A stretch of 50,793 nt of DNA from the NCBI GenBank assembly GCA_026984735.1, contig JALSRN010000051.1, positions 1 to 50,793 on the forward strand. Direction: 5' to 3'. Shown in pieces: positions 22,732 through 30,595 of the stretch; the first letter of the stretch is position 1; each line of letters opens with the position of its first letter. This DNA is from Sedimenticola sp. GTDB taxonomy: Bacteria; Pseudomonadota; Gammaproteobacteria; Chromatiales; Chromatiaceae. The position numbers were made by a program, and so were the translations under genes. The notes beneath the pieces are model-generated. The model had not been told where the DNA came from. It saw only the letters and a program-made list of their open reading frames with translations, and ran no database searches.

Positions 22732-23751
22732 ATGACCATCCGCGTCGCCATCAACGGTTTCGGCCGCATGGGCAAGCTGGGATTTCGCGCCGGTTGGGGA
22801 CGTCCCGAATACGAAATCGTGCACGTCAACGAAATCCGCGGAGACGCCGCATGCCAGGCTCACTTGCTGGAATTCGATTCGGTTCACGGCCGTTGGCACC
22901 TGCCGGTGAAAGTGCGCAGCGATTCACTGATGGTCGAAGGCCGGCCGGTGAGCTTCAGCAGCATCGAGGATCCGGCCGCCATCGACTGGGGCGGCATGGG
23001 CATCGATCTGGTGATCGACTGCACCGGTCGTTTCAAGACAGAAGCCGCGCTGCAACCCTATTTCGACCGTGGAGCCAGGAAGGTGCTGGTGTCGGCGCCG
23101 GCGCCCGATCCCGCGCTCAACCTGGTGTACGGCGTGAACCACCAGGTGTATGACCCCCACAGGCATCACATCGTCACCGCCGCTTCCTGCACCACCAACT
23201 GCCTGGCCCCCATCGTCAAAGTGATGCACGAGCAAGTGGGCATCGTCCATGGCGCCATGACCACCATCCACGACATCACCAACACCCAGACCATCGCCGA
23301 CAAAGGGCACAAAGACCTGCGCCGCGCGCGAGCCTGCGGCCAGTCCCTCATTCCCACCACCACCGGCTCGGCCCGGGCCATCACCAGGATCTTTCCCGAA
23401 CTGGAAGGCAGGCTCAACGGCCATGCCATCCGGGTGCCCCTGCTCAACGCCTCATTGGTGGATTTCGTCTTCGAGGCGGCGCGGCCGGTGACGGCGGAAG
23501 AGATCAACGATCATCTGAAGGCGGCGGCGTACGGGGAGCTGGCGGGCATCCTGGGCTATGAAGAGCGCCCCCTGGTCTCCATCGACTATGTGAACGACTC
23601 CCGATCGGCCGTCATCGATGCTCTCTCCACGCTCGTCGTGGACCAAACCCAGGTGAAAATCTACGCTTGGTACGACAACGAATGGGGTTACGTGAACCGG
23701 ATGATGGAGATCGCGGCCATGATGGCGCAGTGCATGGAACCAGGCGGCTGA
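22732..23751 (+). CDS. ArsJ-associated glyceraldehyde-3-phosphate dehydrogenase
   Basis: A 339-residue GAPDH of the arsenic-operon type. With arsenate in place of phosphate the enzyme forms 1-arseno-3-phosphoglycerate, the unstable substrate exported by ArsJ. The NAD-binding start is [13 protein letters not shown], the catalytic cysteine is in [10 protein letters not shown], and the segment THDITNTQT-like ([20 protein letters not shown]) is typical of this subgroup rather than of glycolytic GAPDH. The ATG at 22732 was chosen by homology; GTGGA lies upstream. An ATG at 22690 is possible. It sits between arsR and arsJ. Confidence 0.93.
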   Translation: MTIRVAINGFGRMGKLGFRAGWGRPEYEIVHVNEIRGDAACQAHLLEFDSVHGRWHLPVKVRSDSLMVEGRPVSFSSIEDPAAIDWGGMGIDLVIDCTGRFKTEAALQPYFDRGARKVLVSAPAPDPALNLVYGVNHQVYDPHRHHIVTAASCTTNCLAPIVKVMHEQVGIVHGAMTTIHDITNTQTIADKGHKDLRRARACGQSLIPTTTGSARAITRIFPELEGRLNGHAIRVPLLNASLVDFVFEAARPVTAEEINDHLKAAAYGELAGILGYEERPLVSIDYVNDSRSAVIDALSTLVVDQTQVKIYAWYDNEWGYVNRMMEIAAMMAQCMEPGG

Positions 23752-23950
23752 AACTTCATGGACGAGCCAAGCGGCCAGCCGCACCTGAAAACCTGGCCCG
23801 CCAGCCCTTTTCCCGATCCCCGAAGCTGCCACGCCTCTTTTGGTGGCCGGCACCCGGAACCCGGATCCGCAAGGGGTGGGATGCCCGGTCGATTTTCCTG
23901 TCTTTCATCTCGTCTCCTTGTCCGACGGGGATTGCGGGGCACCTGAAATA

Positions 23951-25144
23951 ATGGACCAGGCGACACGCAACTACCTCACCGTCACCGGCGGCTACTGGGC
24001 CTTCACCCTCACCGACGGCGCCATCCGCATGCTGGTGGTGCTCTATTTCCACCTGCTGGGCTACTCGCCCCTGGAGGTGGCCATGCTGTTCCTCTTCTAC
24101 GAGTTCTTCGGCGTGGTCACCAACCTGGTGGGGGGCTGGCTGGGGGCGCGCATCGGGCTGAACCGCACCATGCACATGGGCATGGGGCTGCAGGTAGCGG
24201 CCCTCTCCATGCTGGCGGTGCCCGATGCCTGGCTCTCGGTGCCCTACGTGATGGCGGCCCAGGCGCTCTCCGGCATCGCCAAGGACTTGAACAAGATGTC
24301 GGCAAAGGCGTCGGTGAAGGCTCTGGTGAGCCAGGACGGCGAAGGAAAGCTGTTCAAGTGGGTGGCGGTGCTCACCGGCTCCAAGAACGCCCTCAAGGGG
24401 GGCGGATTCTTTCTCGGCGCGGCGCTGCTGCAGTGGATCGGTTTCCGCGGCGCCCTGCTGGCGCTGGCGGGAATGCTGCTCGTGGTGCTTGCGGTCACCG
24501 CCTGGCTGCTGCCCCGGGACGTGGGCAGGATGAAGACCAAGCCCAAGTTCAGCCAGGTCTTCTCCAAGGTGGCGGCCATCAACTGGCTGTCGGCGGCCCG
24601 TTTCTTCCTGTTCGGGTCGCGGGACGTCTGGTTCGTGGTGGGCCTGCCGGTTTTTCTCTACGACGTGCTGGGCTGGGACTTCATGCGCGTGGGCGGCTTC
24701 CTCGCTCTTTGGGTGATCGGCTACGGCCTGGTGCAGGCGAGCGCGCCCCGACTGTTGCGCCACGGCCATCCCGGCGGCGCCACGGCGCGCCTGTGGGTGG
24801 TGGCGCTGCTCTTCCTGCCCCTGGGCATGGCGCTGGCGCTCCATCAGGGCTGGCCGGCGCAATGGGTGGTGATCGTCGGACTGGCGCTGTTCGGCATCGT
24901 CTTCGCCGTCAACTCGGCGGTGCACTCCTACCTGATCCTCGCCTACTCCAGCCACGACAAGGTGGCCATGAACGTGGGTTTCTATTACATGGCCAACGCC
25001 GGCGGCAGGCTGGCGGGCACCGTTCTGTCCGGCTGGACCTACCAGCAGTGGGGGTTGGAAGGGTGCTTGTGGTGGTCGGCGCTCTTCGTGGCGCTGGCCG
25101 CCCTACTTTCGCTGGCGCTGCCGGAGGTGAGGACGACCGACTGA
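23951..25144 (+). CDS. arsJ: Organoarsenical efflux MFS transporter ArsJ
   Basis: A 397-residue major-facilitator protein with about 10-12 membrane helices. It starts MDQATRNYLTVTGGYWAFTLTDGAIRMLVV, and the family's DGAIRML and GIAKDLNKMSAKAS segments are conserved. ArsJ exports 1-arseno-3-phosphoglycerate, which breaks down outside to arsenate. There are 199 bases between the GAPDH gene and this start, without a clear promoter or hairpin; the Shine-Dalgarno is weak. No arsC, acr3 or arsB is present nearby, so this window shows only the arsenate-esterification route. Confidence 0.95.
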   Translation: MDQATRNYLTVTGGYWAFTLTDGAIRMLVVLYFHLLGYSPLEVAMLFLFYEFFGVVTNLVGGWLGARIGLNRTMHMGMGLQVAALSMLAVPDAWLSVPYVMAAQALSGIAKDLNKMSAKASVKALVSQDGEGKLFKWVAVLTGSKNALKGGGFFLGAALLQWIGFRGALLALAGMLLVVLAVTAWLLPRDVGRMKTKPKFSQVFSKVAAINWLSAARFFLFGSRDVWFVVGLPVFLYDVLGWDFMRVGGFLALWVIGYGLVQASAPRLLRHGHPGGATARLWVVALLFLPLGMALALHQGWPAQWVVIVGLALFGIVFAVNSAVHSYLILAYSSHDKVAMNVGFYYMANAGGRLAGTVLSGWTYQQWGLEGCLWWSALFVALAALLSLALPEVRTTD

Positions 25145-25335
25145 GGCCGGCGCTCCTGCCTTCTTCCGGGCGGCCATGGCAAGAAGAAGGAATTGGAGCT
25201 ACCCTAGGAAACGGACGGCCGCGCCGTCTTCGCTCCGCGTGGGGGAAAGGGGTGGAGGCGGTTCCGCACGGCCCCATCGAGTCCAGGCGTCGGCCGGCCC
25301 GGCGCCGCTGGAAACGGCCGAGGTCGCCGAATCGC

Positions 25336-28300
25336 ATGTCGGTCAGATCACAACGCCGCGCCCTCTTCCTCGCCATCCTGGTGCTGGGCGCCTATTCGCA
25401 GATCGTCCAGGCGCTGCTGATCCGCGAGAGCCTGGTGGTCTTCTACGGCAACGAGATCGGCCTGGGCGCTTTCTATGGGAGTTGGCTCTTCTGGATCGCG
25501 CTGGGTTCGGCGGCCATGGTGCGCTGGCGGAACGCCGGCTGGGTCGCCCGGCCGCTGCCGGCGCTGCGCCTCCTCATTCTGCTGCTGCCCCTGCTGCTGG
25601 CGGTCCAGATCGTCGCCCTGCGCTCGGCGCGTTACCTGCTCGATGTCTCTCCCACACAGCTGGTCCCCCTGGGGCAGCTCTTCCTTTCGCTCTTTCTCGA
25701 CACCCTGCCCTCGGGCCTGGCCATCGGCCTGGCCTTCCCAATGGCCTGCAAGCTCCTCGAGGGCACCGTCGAGGGGGAAAAGAAGCCCCAAGCGGTGCGG
25801 ACGGTCTCCTGGCTTTATGTGGCGGACGCCGCCGGCGCCCTCCTCGGCGGAGTGGCCTTCACCTTCGTGCTGATCCAGTGGTTCGGCGTGTGGCGCACCT
25901 TGGGAGCGGTGACCCTCGCGTTGGCGGCCGTGGAGTGGCGATTGGTGCCGGAAGGCGCGCGGCGGTGGCGCGTCGCTCTCGCAACGCTCGCTTTGTCGGG
26001 AGCGGCGCTGACGGCCACGCCGGCAGGCGAGAGCGTGAGCGACTTCATGGAGCGGCTGCGTTTCGCCACCCTGCAACCGGGGCTGGAGCTGCTCGATGCA
26101 GTGGAGACCCGCTACGGCCACCGCGCCCTGGCCCGCCTCGGCAAGCAGTATTCCCTCGTGGAGGACGGCCGCATCGCCGCCACTTTCCCCCTGCCGCGCG
26201 AAACGGCCATGGAGGCGGCCTTCCTCTACAGCGAGACCCAAGGAGCGCGGCGCATCCTCATGTTCGGGGGCCTGGCCAGCGGGCTGGTCGCCGAACTGCT
26301 GCGCTATCCGCTGGAGCGGCTGGATCTGGTGGAGCAGGACCGGCGCGCCTTCGAGATGCTGAAGCGCTGGTTGCCGCCGGCGGATCGCCAGGCGTTGAGG
26401 GATCCGCGCCTGCATCTCCACTTCCAGGATGGACGCCGTTTCGCCAACCGCTTGAGCCCGAAGGCCGGCTACGACCTGGTGTTGGCGCTGGACGCCACGC
26501 CCACCAGCGCCTGGTCCAACCGCTACTTCACGGTGGAGTTCTACCGGGCTCTGGCGCGCGCCATGTCGCCCGCCGGCGTGTTCTGCACGCGACTCTCCAG
26601 CGCATCCAACTATCTCGGCCGGGAGGTGCGCAGCTATACCGGATCGGTCTACCACACGTTGAGATCGGTGTTTCCCGAGGTGGCGCTGCGACCCGGCGAC
26701 CGGGTGACCTTCTGCGCATCGCGCCAGGCCGGAGTGGTGAGCGAAGAGCCGGATGTGCTGAAGGCGCGTTACTTGGCGGTGGCCCTGGAACCGCGCCGCT
26801 TTCCCGCCGAGGGGTTCCGCTCGCTGCTCCCGCCGGGCCGGGTGGCCTGGCTGCGGGAGCGGCTGGAGTCGGAGCCGGGCGAAATCGACCGCGACGCCGC
26901 GCCGGTCACCTACTACCTCAACATGCTGCTGTGGGGGAAATTCAGCGCCTCCTGGTTCGTGGAGCGGCTGGAAGGGCTCCGCCGCATCGGCCCCTGGCCC
27001 TGGCTCCTTCCGCCCGCCCTGTTGGCGCTGTTGTGGATGTTGCGCGCCGCCCTCGAGGGAGAACCCCGCGAGCGGCGGCAAAGGGGGGCCGCCACTCAGG
27101 CGCTGGCAGCTCTGGGTCTCATCGCCATGGCGATCCAGCTCACGCTACTGTTCAGCTACCAGTCCCACGTGGGCTTCATGTTCGGGCGCATCGCGCTGCT
27201 CAACGGATTGTTCATGACCGGACTGGCGCTCGGCGCCGGCTTCATCGGGCTGGGGCTGACCCGCAGCCGACGTTCTTCCCTCCTTCTCGCCCTGCTGTTG
27301 GGGCTGGTGGGCGTCGCGCTCTGGTTCCTACCCTCCCTTCTCGACATGGTGGCGGGGACGGGGGGCGATCGACAAGAGACCATCTACCTGGCTCTCTGCC
27401 TGGCCGCCGGGCTGGCCACTGGCATCGGCTTTCCGCTGGCGGCGGCCGTCGCTCACCGGGAGACCGGAGAGGTGGTGGCCACCTCCGGCCTGGTGCAGGC
27501 CGCCGACAACTTCGGCGGCGCTCTGGGAGGAGCGCTCACCGGGGCGCTCCTGGTGCCTCTGATGGGCGTCGCGGGCACCAGCCGGCTGTTGGCGGGACTG
27601 GCCCTGCTGGCGACGCTGCCCCTGCTCTTCGCCCTTTACGCGCCGTCGGAGATCCCCGCGCTGCGGGTGCGCGGCGGCCGCGCCTTTCCCTGGAGTCCTC
27701 TCGGCTGGATCCTGACCTTCCTGGTGCTCCTTCAGTTCGGGTGGCACCTGGCGGAACGCGCCCGACGGCCTCCCCCCCTGGTCCATTTCGATACCCGGCT
27801 GCTGGAAGAGGTGAGCGGCTCTCACGACTTCCTCGAACGGGAATCGCCTTTCGTCCACTATCTGGGAGCCGGCCGCAGCGGCCGGTTGCCGGACTCCCCC
27901 GAGACGGCGACCCTTTCCACCCTGGCAGCGGCGCCCGAGGTGCGCGGCTACGCCGGCCCCCTGAACCTGCTGGTGTCGGTGGATCACGAGGGACGGCTGC
28001 GGGGCGTGCGCTACATCGACTCGGAAGAGACTCCCTCCTACATCGCCGACATCGGCCGGTGGCTGGCGGGACTCGCCGGGCTGGATCTGTCACAGCGGGG
28101 GCTGGATTTGCGGCGGGTGGACGCCCTCACCGGCGCCACGGTGTCGAGCCGGGCAGCGCTGGAGGCGATCAACCGCAGCGTGCGCGCCGCCGGCCGGGTG
28201 GCCTTCAACCGCGAGCTGGCGGGCGCCGGCGGGAGCACGGGACCGCCGGCCTGGCTGAAGCTCAAGTTCCTCGCCACCCTGGCGCTGTTGCTGCTCTTCT

Positions 28301-29139
28301 TTCCGGTCTATCTGCGGGGCGGCGAAACGGCGCGGCTGGCGTTCATGGCGGCCAGTGTGGGGCTGCTGGGGCTGTGGTTCAACACCTTGGTCACCGAGAT
28401 CGACCTGGTGAACCTGAGCGAGGGACACTGGCCCTCCTGGAGCGACAATCCCCAGCGCTGGCTGCTGCTGGGTTTCACGGCCTTCGCCGGCCTGCTCTTC
28501 GGCCAGGTCTGGTGCGGCTATCTTTGTCCCTTCGGCGCCTTGCAGGAGTTCGTGTCGCGGTTCGGCCGCTGGCTGGGGTTGCGCCGCTACGCCCACCGTG
28601 CCTTGGACAGGCGCCTCCGTTTTCTCAAGTTCGTGCTCCTGGCCCTGCTCTTGTCGGCGGTGTGGTGGAGCGGCGACAGCCGCTGGGCAACGTTCGACCC
28701 CATGCAGTACGCGTTCGATCTCCCCTGGCAAGGTTGGGCGGCGGCGCTGGTGGTCCTGAGCCTGGCGGCCTCGCTCTTCTTCGTGCGCTTCTGGTGCCGC
28801 TATCTCTGCCCCATGGGCGCCTTCCTCGCCCTGAGCAACAAGCTGGCCCTGCTCCAGTATCTGGCGCCCCAGCGCCGCTTCGATCGCTGCGACCTGGGCG
28901 TGCGGGAGGAGTACGACATCGACTGCATCCGCTGCAACCGCTGCCTCACGGGGCGGGACTACGGCATCGGCCACCGCTCTTGGCGAGGGAGAGCCGAGAT
29001 GCGCCCTCCCACGGTTCCGCCCCCCGGAAAGGGGCGCTCCATGGTGGAAAACCCGACGCCGGGCCGGAGCGGGCGGGCCTCCGGGCGTGGCTTCGATCGG
29101 AACCGCTCGAGTAAACTTGTGGCGGACCGAGAGGTCTAA
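25336..29139 (+). CDS. Membrane fusion protein: spermidine-synthase-like region, FMN-binding domain, NosR/NapH-type 4Fe-4S domain
   Basis: A 1267-residue protein. In order: an N-terminal block of hydrophobic helices (about 10-225), a Rossmann-like aminopropyltransferase-type domain (about 290-480) whose glycine loop reads FGGLASGL instead of GGGDG, a second helix block (about 560-800), an FMN_bind domain with the flavin-attachment motif DALTGAT (Thr935 the expected acceptor), and a C-terminal polyferredoxin-type membrane domain. The last has CGYLCP (Cys1060, Cys1064), CRYLCP (Cys1154, Cys1158) and Cys1185 with CIRCNRC (1197-1203). The usual fourth ferredoxin cysteine (CP) is missing after CIRCNRC, so Cys1185 may serve. 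It likely moves electrons across the membrane; polyamine synthesis is unlikely. Start ATG 25336 is by homology; the 191 bases before it hold no clear promoter. Confidence 0.88.
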   Translation: MSVRSQRRALFLAILVLGAYSQIVQALLIRESLVVFYGNEIGLGAFYGSWLFWIALGSAAMVRWRNAGWVARPLPALRLLILLLPLLLAVQIVALRSARYLLDVSPTQLVPLGQLFLSLFLDTLPSGLAIGLAFPMACKLLEGTVEGEKKPQAVRTVSWLYVADAAGALLGGVAFTFVLIQWFGVWRTLGAVTLALAAVEWRLVPEGARRWRVALATLALSGAALTATPAGESVSDFMERLRFATLQPGLELLDAVETRYGHRALARLGKQYSLVEDGRIAATFPLPRETAMEAAFLYSETQGARRILMFGGLASGLVAELLRYPLERLDLVEQDRRAFEMLKRWLPPADRQALRDPRLHLHFQDGRRFANRLSPKAGYDLVLALDATPTSAWSNRYFTVEFYRALARAMSPAGVFCTRLSSASNYLGREVRSYTGSVYHTLRSVFPEVALRPGDRVTFCASRQAGVVSEEPDVLKARYLAVALEPRRFPAEGFRSLLPPGRVAWLRERLESEPGEIDRDAAPVTYYLNMLLWGKFSASWFVERLEGLRRIGPWPWLLPPALLALLWMLRAALEGEPRERRQRGAATQALAALGLIAMAIQLTLLFSYQSHVGFMFGRIALLNGLFMTGLALGAGFIGLGLTRSRRSSLLLALLLGLVGVALWFLPSLLDMVAGTGGDRQETIYLALCLAAGLATGIGFPLAAAVAHRETGEVVATSGLVQAADNFGGALGGALTGALLVPLMGVAGTSRLLAGLALLATLPLLFALYAPSEIPALRVRGGRAFPWSPLGWILTFLVLLQFGWHLAERARRPPPLVHFDTRLLEEVSGSHDFLERESPFVHYLGAGRSGRLPDSPETATLSTLAAAPEVRGYAGPLNLLVSVDHEGRLRGVRYIDSEETPSYIADIGRWLAGLAGLDLSQRGLDLRRVDALTGATVSSRAALEAINRSVRAAGRVAFNRELAGAGGSTGPPAWLKLKFLATLALLLLFFPVYLRGGETARLAFMAASVGLLGLWFNTLVTEIDLVNLSEGHWPSWSDNPQRWLLLGFTAFAGLLFGQVWCGYLCPFGALQEFVSRFGRWLGLRRYAHRALDRRLRFLKFVLLALLLSAVWWSGDSRWATFDPMQYAFDLPWQGWAAALVVLSLAASLFFVRFWCRYLCPMGAFLALSNKLALLQYLAPQRRFDRCDLGVREEYDIDCIRCNRCLTGRDYGIGHRSWRGRAEMRPPTVPPPGKGRSMVENPTPGRSGRASGRGFDRNRSSKLVADREV

Positions 29140-29178
29140 GGCTTTCGGGAGGAGAGAGGCGAGATCTCTGCCAGCGCC

Positions 29179-29427
29179 ATGTCCAAGAGCCTGCACGCAA
29201 TCGTCCACCGCCGCCGCAACGACCTGGAGCTGCTGGGTCTGGTGGGCCTGATGCTGGCGGTCGTCGCCGTCTTTCTCTCCGGCCAGGCGGGACGGCCGCA
29301 AGGGGAAGGGGCGGGCTGGCGGCGCATCGACGTCGAGGCGGTGCAGCGGCTCATCGACAGCGGCGATCTGAGCGCGCACGAAGCGCGCTGGTACCGCGCC
29401 GACCGACGGCGGGAGAAGAAGCCGTGA
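29179..29427 (+). CDS. Small single-helix membrane protein of the AmmeMemoRadiSam locus
   Basis: An 82-residue protein with one membrane helix at about residues 17-34 (DLELLGLVGLMLAVVAVFL). A charged C-terminal part follows (WRRIDVEAVQRLIDSGDLSAHEARWY), then a basic tail. The family is not recognised. It begins 40 bases after the fusion protein's stop and overlaps the amrS start by four bases (GTGA), so it is translated with the radical SAM gene. It could be an adaptor between membrane electron carrier and AmrS, or a substrate; both are inference. Confidence 0.75.
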   Translation: MSKSLHAIVHRRRNDLELLGLVGLMLAVVAVFLSGQAGRPQGEGAGWRRIDVEAVQRLIDSGDLSAHEARWYRADRRREKKP

Positions 29428-30407
29428 GCCGCAAGGTCAGCTGCGAGCTCTGCCCCCGTCGTTGCGTGATTCCGGAAGGGGGCGCGGGCGATTGCCGCAT
29501 CCGCGTCAACCTGGGCGGCAAGCTGCGCGCCACCACCTACGGACGGCCTTCCGCCGCTCACATCGATCCCATCGAAAAGAAGCCCCTCTACCACTTTCTG
29601 CCGGCCACCACCGCCTTCTCCATCGCCACCGCGGGCTGCAATCTCCACTGTCTCAACTGCCAGAACTGGCAGCTCTCTCAACGCGACGGCACCCAGATGG
29701 AGCAGCTTTTCCGCGCCGAACCGGAGGAGGTGGTGCGGGCCGCGAGCGAAAACCGGTGCCGATCCATCGCCTACACCTACTCGGACCCCATCGTCTGGTA
29801 CGAGTACGCCCGCGACACCGCAACCCTGGCGCGCGAAGCGGGGTTGGCCAATCTCTTCATCACCGCCGGCTACATCAACCGCGAACCGCTGCGGGAGCTT
29901 TGCCGGGCGCTGGACGCCAGCAACACCGATCTCAAGGGTTTCGACGACGCCTTCTACCGCAAGGTCACCAGCGCCACCCTGCGGCCGGTGCTGGACGCCC
30001 TGGTGACCTTCCGCGAGGAGGGGGTCTGGCTGGAGGTGACCAATCTGGTGATCCCCACCTACAACGACGATCTCGCCATGATCCGCCGCATGGCAAAATG
30101 GATCCGCACCGAGCTCGGCGAAGAGACACCCTTGCATTTCAGCCGCTTCTATCCCATGTACCGGATGCGGAACCTGCCGCCCACCTCGGCGGAGATTCTC
30201 GAGCGGGCGCGCCGCGAGGCGATGGACGTGGGCCTCCACTACGTCTACATCGGCAACCTCATGGGACACCCCGGTTCCAACACCTGGTGCCCCCGGGACG
30301 GTACTCTGCTCATCGCCCGAACCGGCTTCCACGTCACCGAGAACAACCTGACGGCGGACGGCCGCTGTCCCAAATGCAAAGAGAAGATCCCAGGAGTCTG
30401 GCAATGA
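29424..30407 (+). CDS. amrS: AmmeMemoRadiSam system radical SAM enzyme
   Basis: A 327-residue radical SAM enzyme of the AmrS group. The SAM cluster motif is GCNLHCLNCQNW (Cys72, Cys76, Cys79). Before it lies another cysteine group, CELCPRRC with Cys24 (Cys7, 10, 14, 24), and the end has NTWCPRDG and CPKCKEKIPGVW, so a second metal or cluster site is likely. Strings such as PLYHFLP and ITAGYINREPL are typical of the family. The start is GTG at 29424 within the stop of the small membrane protein; its own stop overlaps the next small gene by four bases. No signal peptide, so it acts in the cytoplasm. Its reaction is unknown. Confidence 0.94.
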   Translation: MSRKVSCELCPRRCVIPEGGAGDCRIRVNLGGKLRATTYGRPSAAHIDPIEKKPLYHFLPATTAFSIATAGCNLHCLNCQNWQLSQRDGTQMEQLFRAEPEEVVRAASENRCRSIAYTYSDPIVWYEYARDTATLAREAGLANLFITAGYINREPLRELCRALDASNTDLKGFDDAFYRKVTSATLRPVLDALVTFREEGVWLEVTNLVIPTYNDDLAMIRRMAKWIRTELGEETPLHFSRFYPMYRMRNLPPTSAEILERARREAMDVGLHYVYIGNLMGHPGSNTWCPRDGTLLIARTGFHVTENNLTADGRCPKCKEKIPGVWQ

Positions 30408-30592
30408 AGAAAACCACGCAGCCTCCCTCTCTCGACGCCCGAATCGATCACCGGCGGCGCCGACTGCTCGGCTTTCTCGCGGTCGCCGCCGGCGGCGCCA
30501 CGGCGCAACCCTGGCGAAGAACCTGGAAGGGGGCCGAGCCGCTGTCGCTGCGGGAGGCCGACTTCTATACCGAACATCCCCTGGCGGGCTAG
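30404..30592 (+). CDS. Small Tat-signal-like protein
   Basis: A 62-residue protein starting with ATGA overlap on the amrS stop. The N-terminal half reads as a twin-arginine signal: HRRRRLLGFLAVAAGGATAQ (residues 16-35), a basic patch then a moderately hydrophobic stretch. The remainder is only about 25 residues (WKGAEPLSLREADFYTEHPL). The end resembles the short 'YRETEH'-like tails of Tat-targeted proteins beside formate dehydrogenase genes; this likeness is from memory. It may be an exported or membrane-held small subunit of the Amr locus, or a substrate of AmrS. It is four bases upstream of amrB-amrA. Confidence 0.7.
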   Translation: MKKTTQPPSLDARIDHRRRRLLGFLAVAAGGATAQPWRRTWKGAEPLSLREADFYTEHPLAG

Positions 30593-30595
30593 GGC

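Noticed and set aside
22732-23751. Glycolytic gapA
   Set aside because: Operon position between arsR and arsJ and the HDITNTQT subgroup segment indicate the arsenic-type enzyme.
24358-25335. 326-codon upstream extension of the fusion protein in frame
   Set aside because: It runs through arsJ in another phase and shows shadow composition; the ATG at 25336 starts directly before the first membrane helix.
25176-29114. Open frame of 1312 codons on the + strand, another phase of the fusion gene
   Set aside because: Arg/Gly/Pro/Ala-rich shadow; the other phase contains the membrane helices, FMN motif and cysteine clusters.
25336-29139. Genuine spermidine synthase
   Set aside because: The GGGDG loop is replaced and the domain is embedded in a membrane electron-transfer protein.
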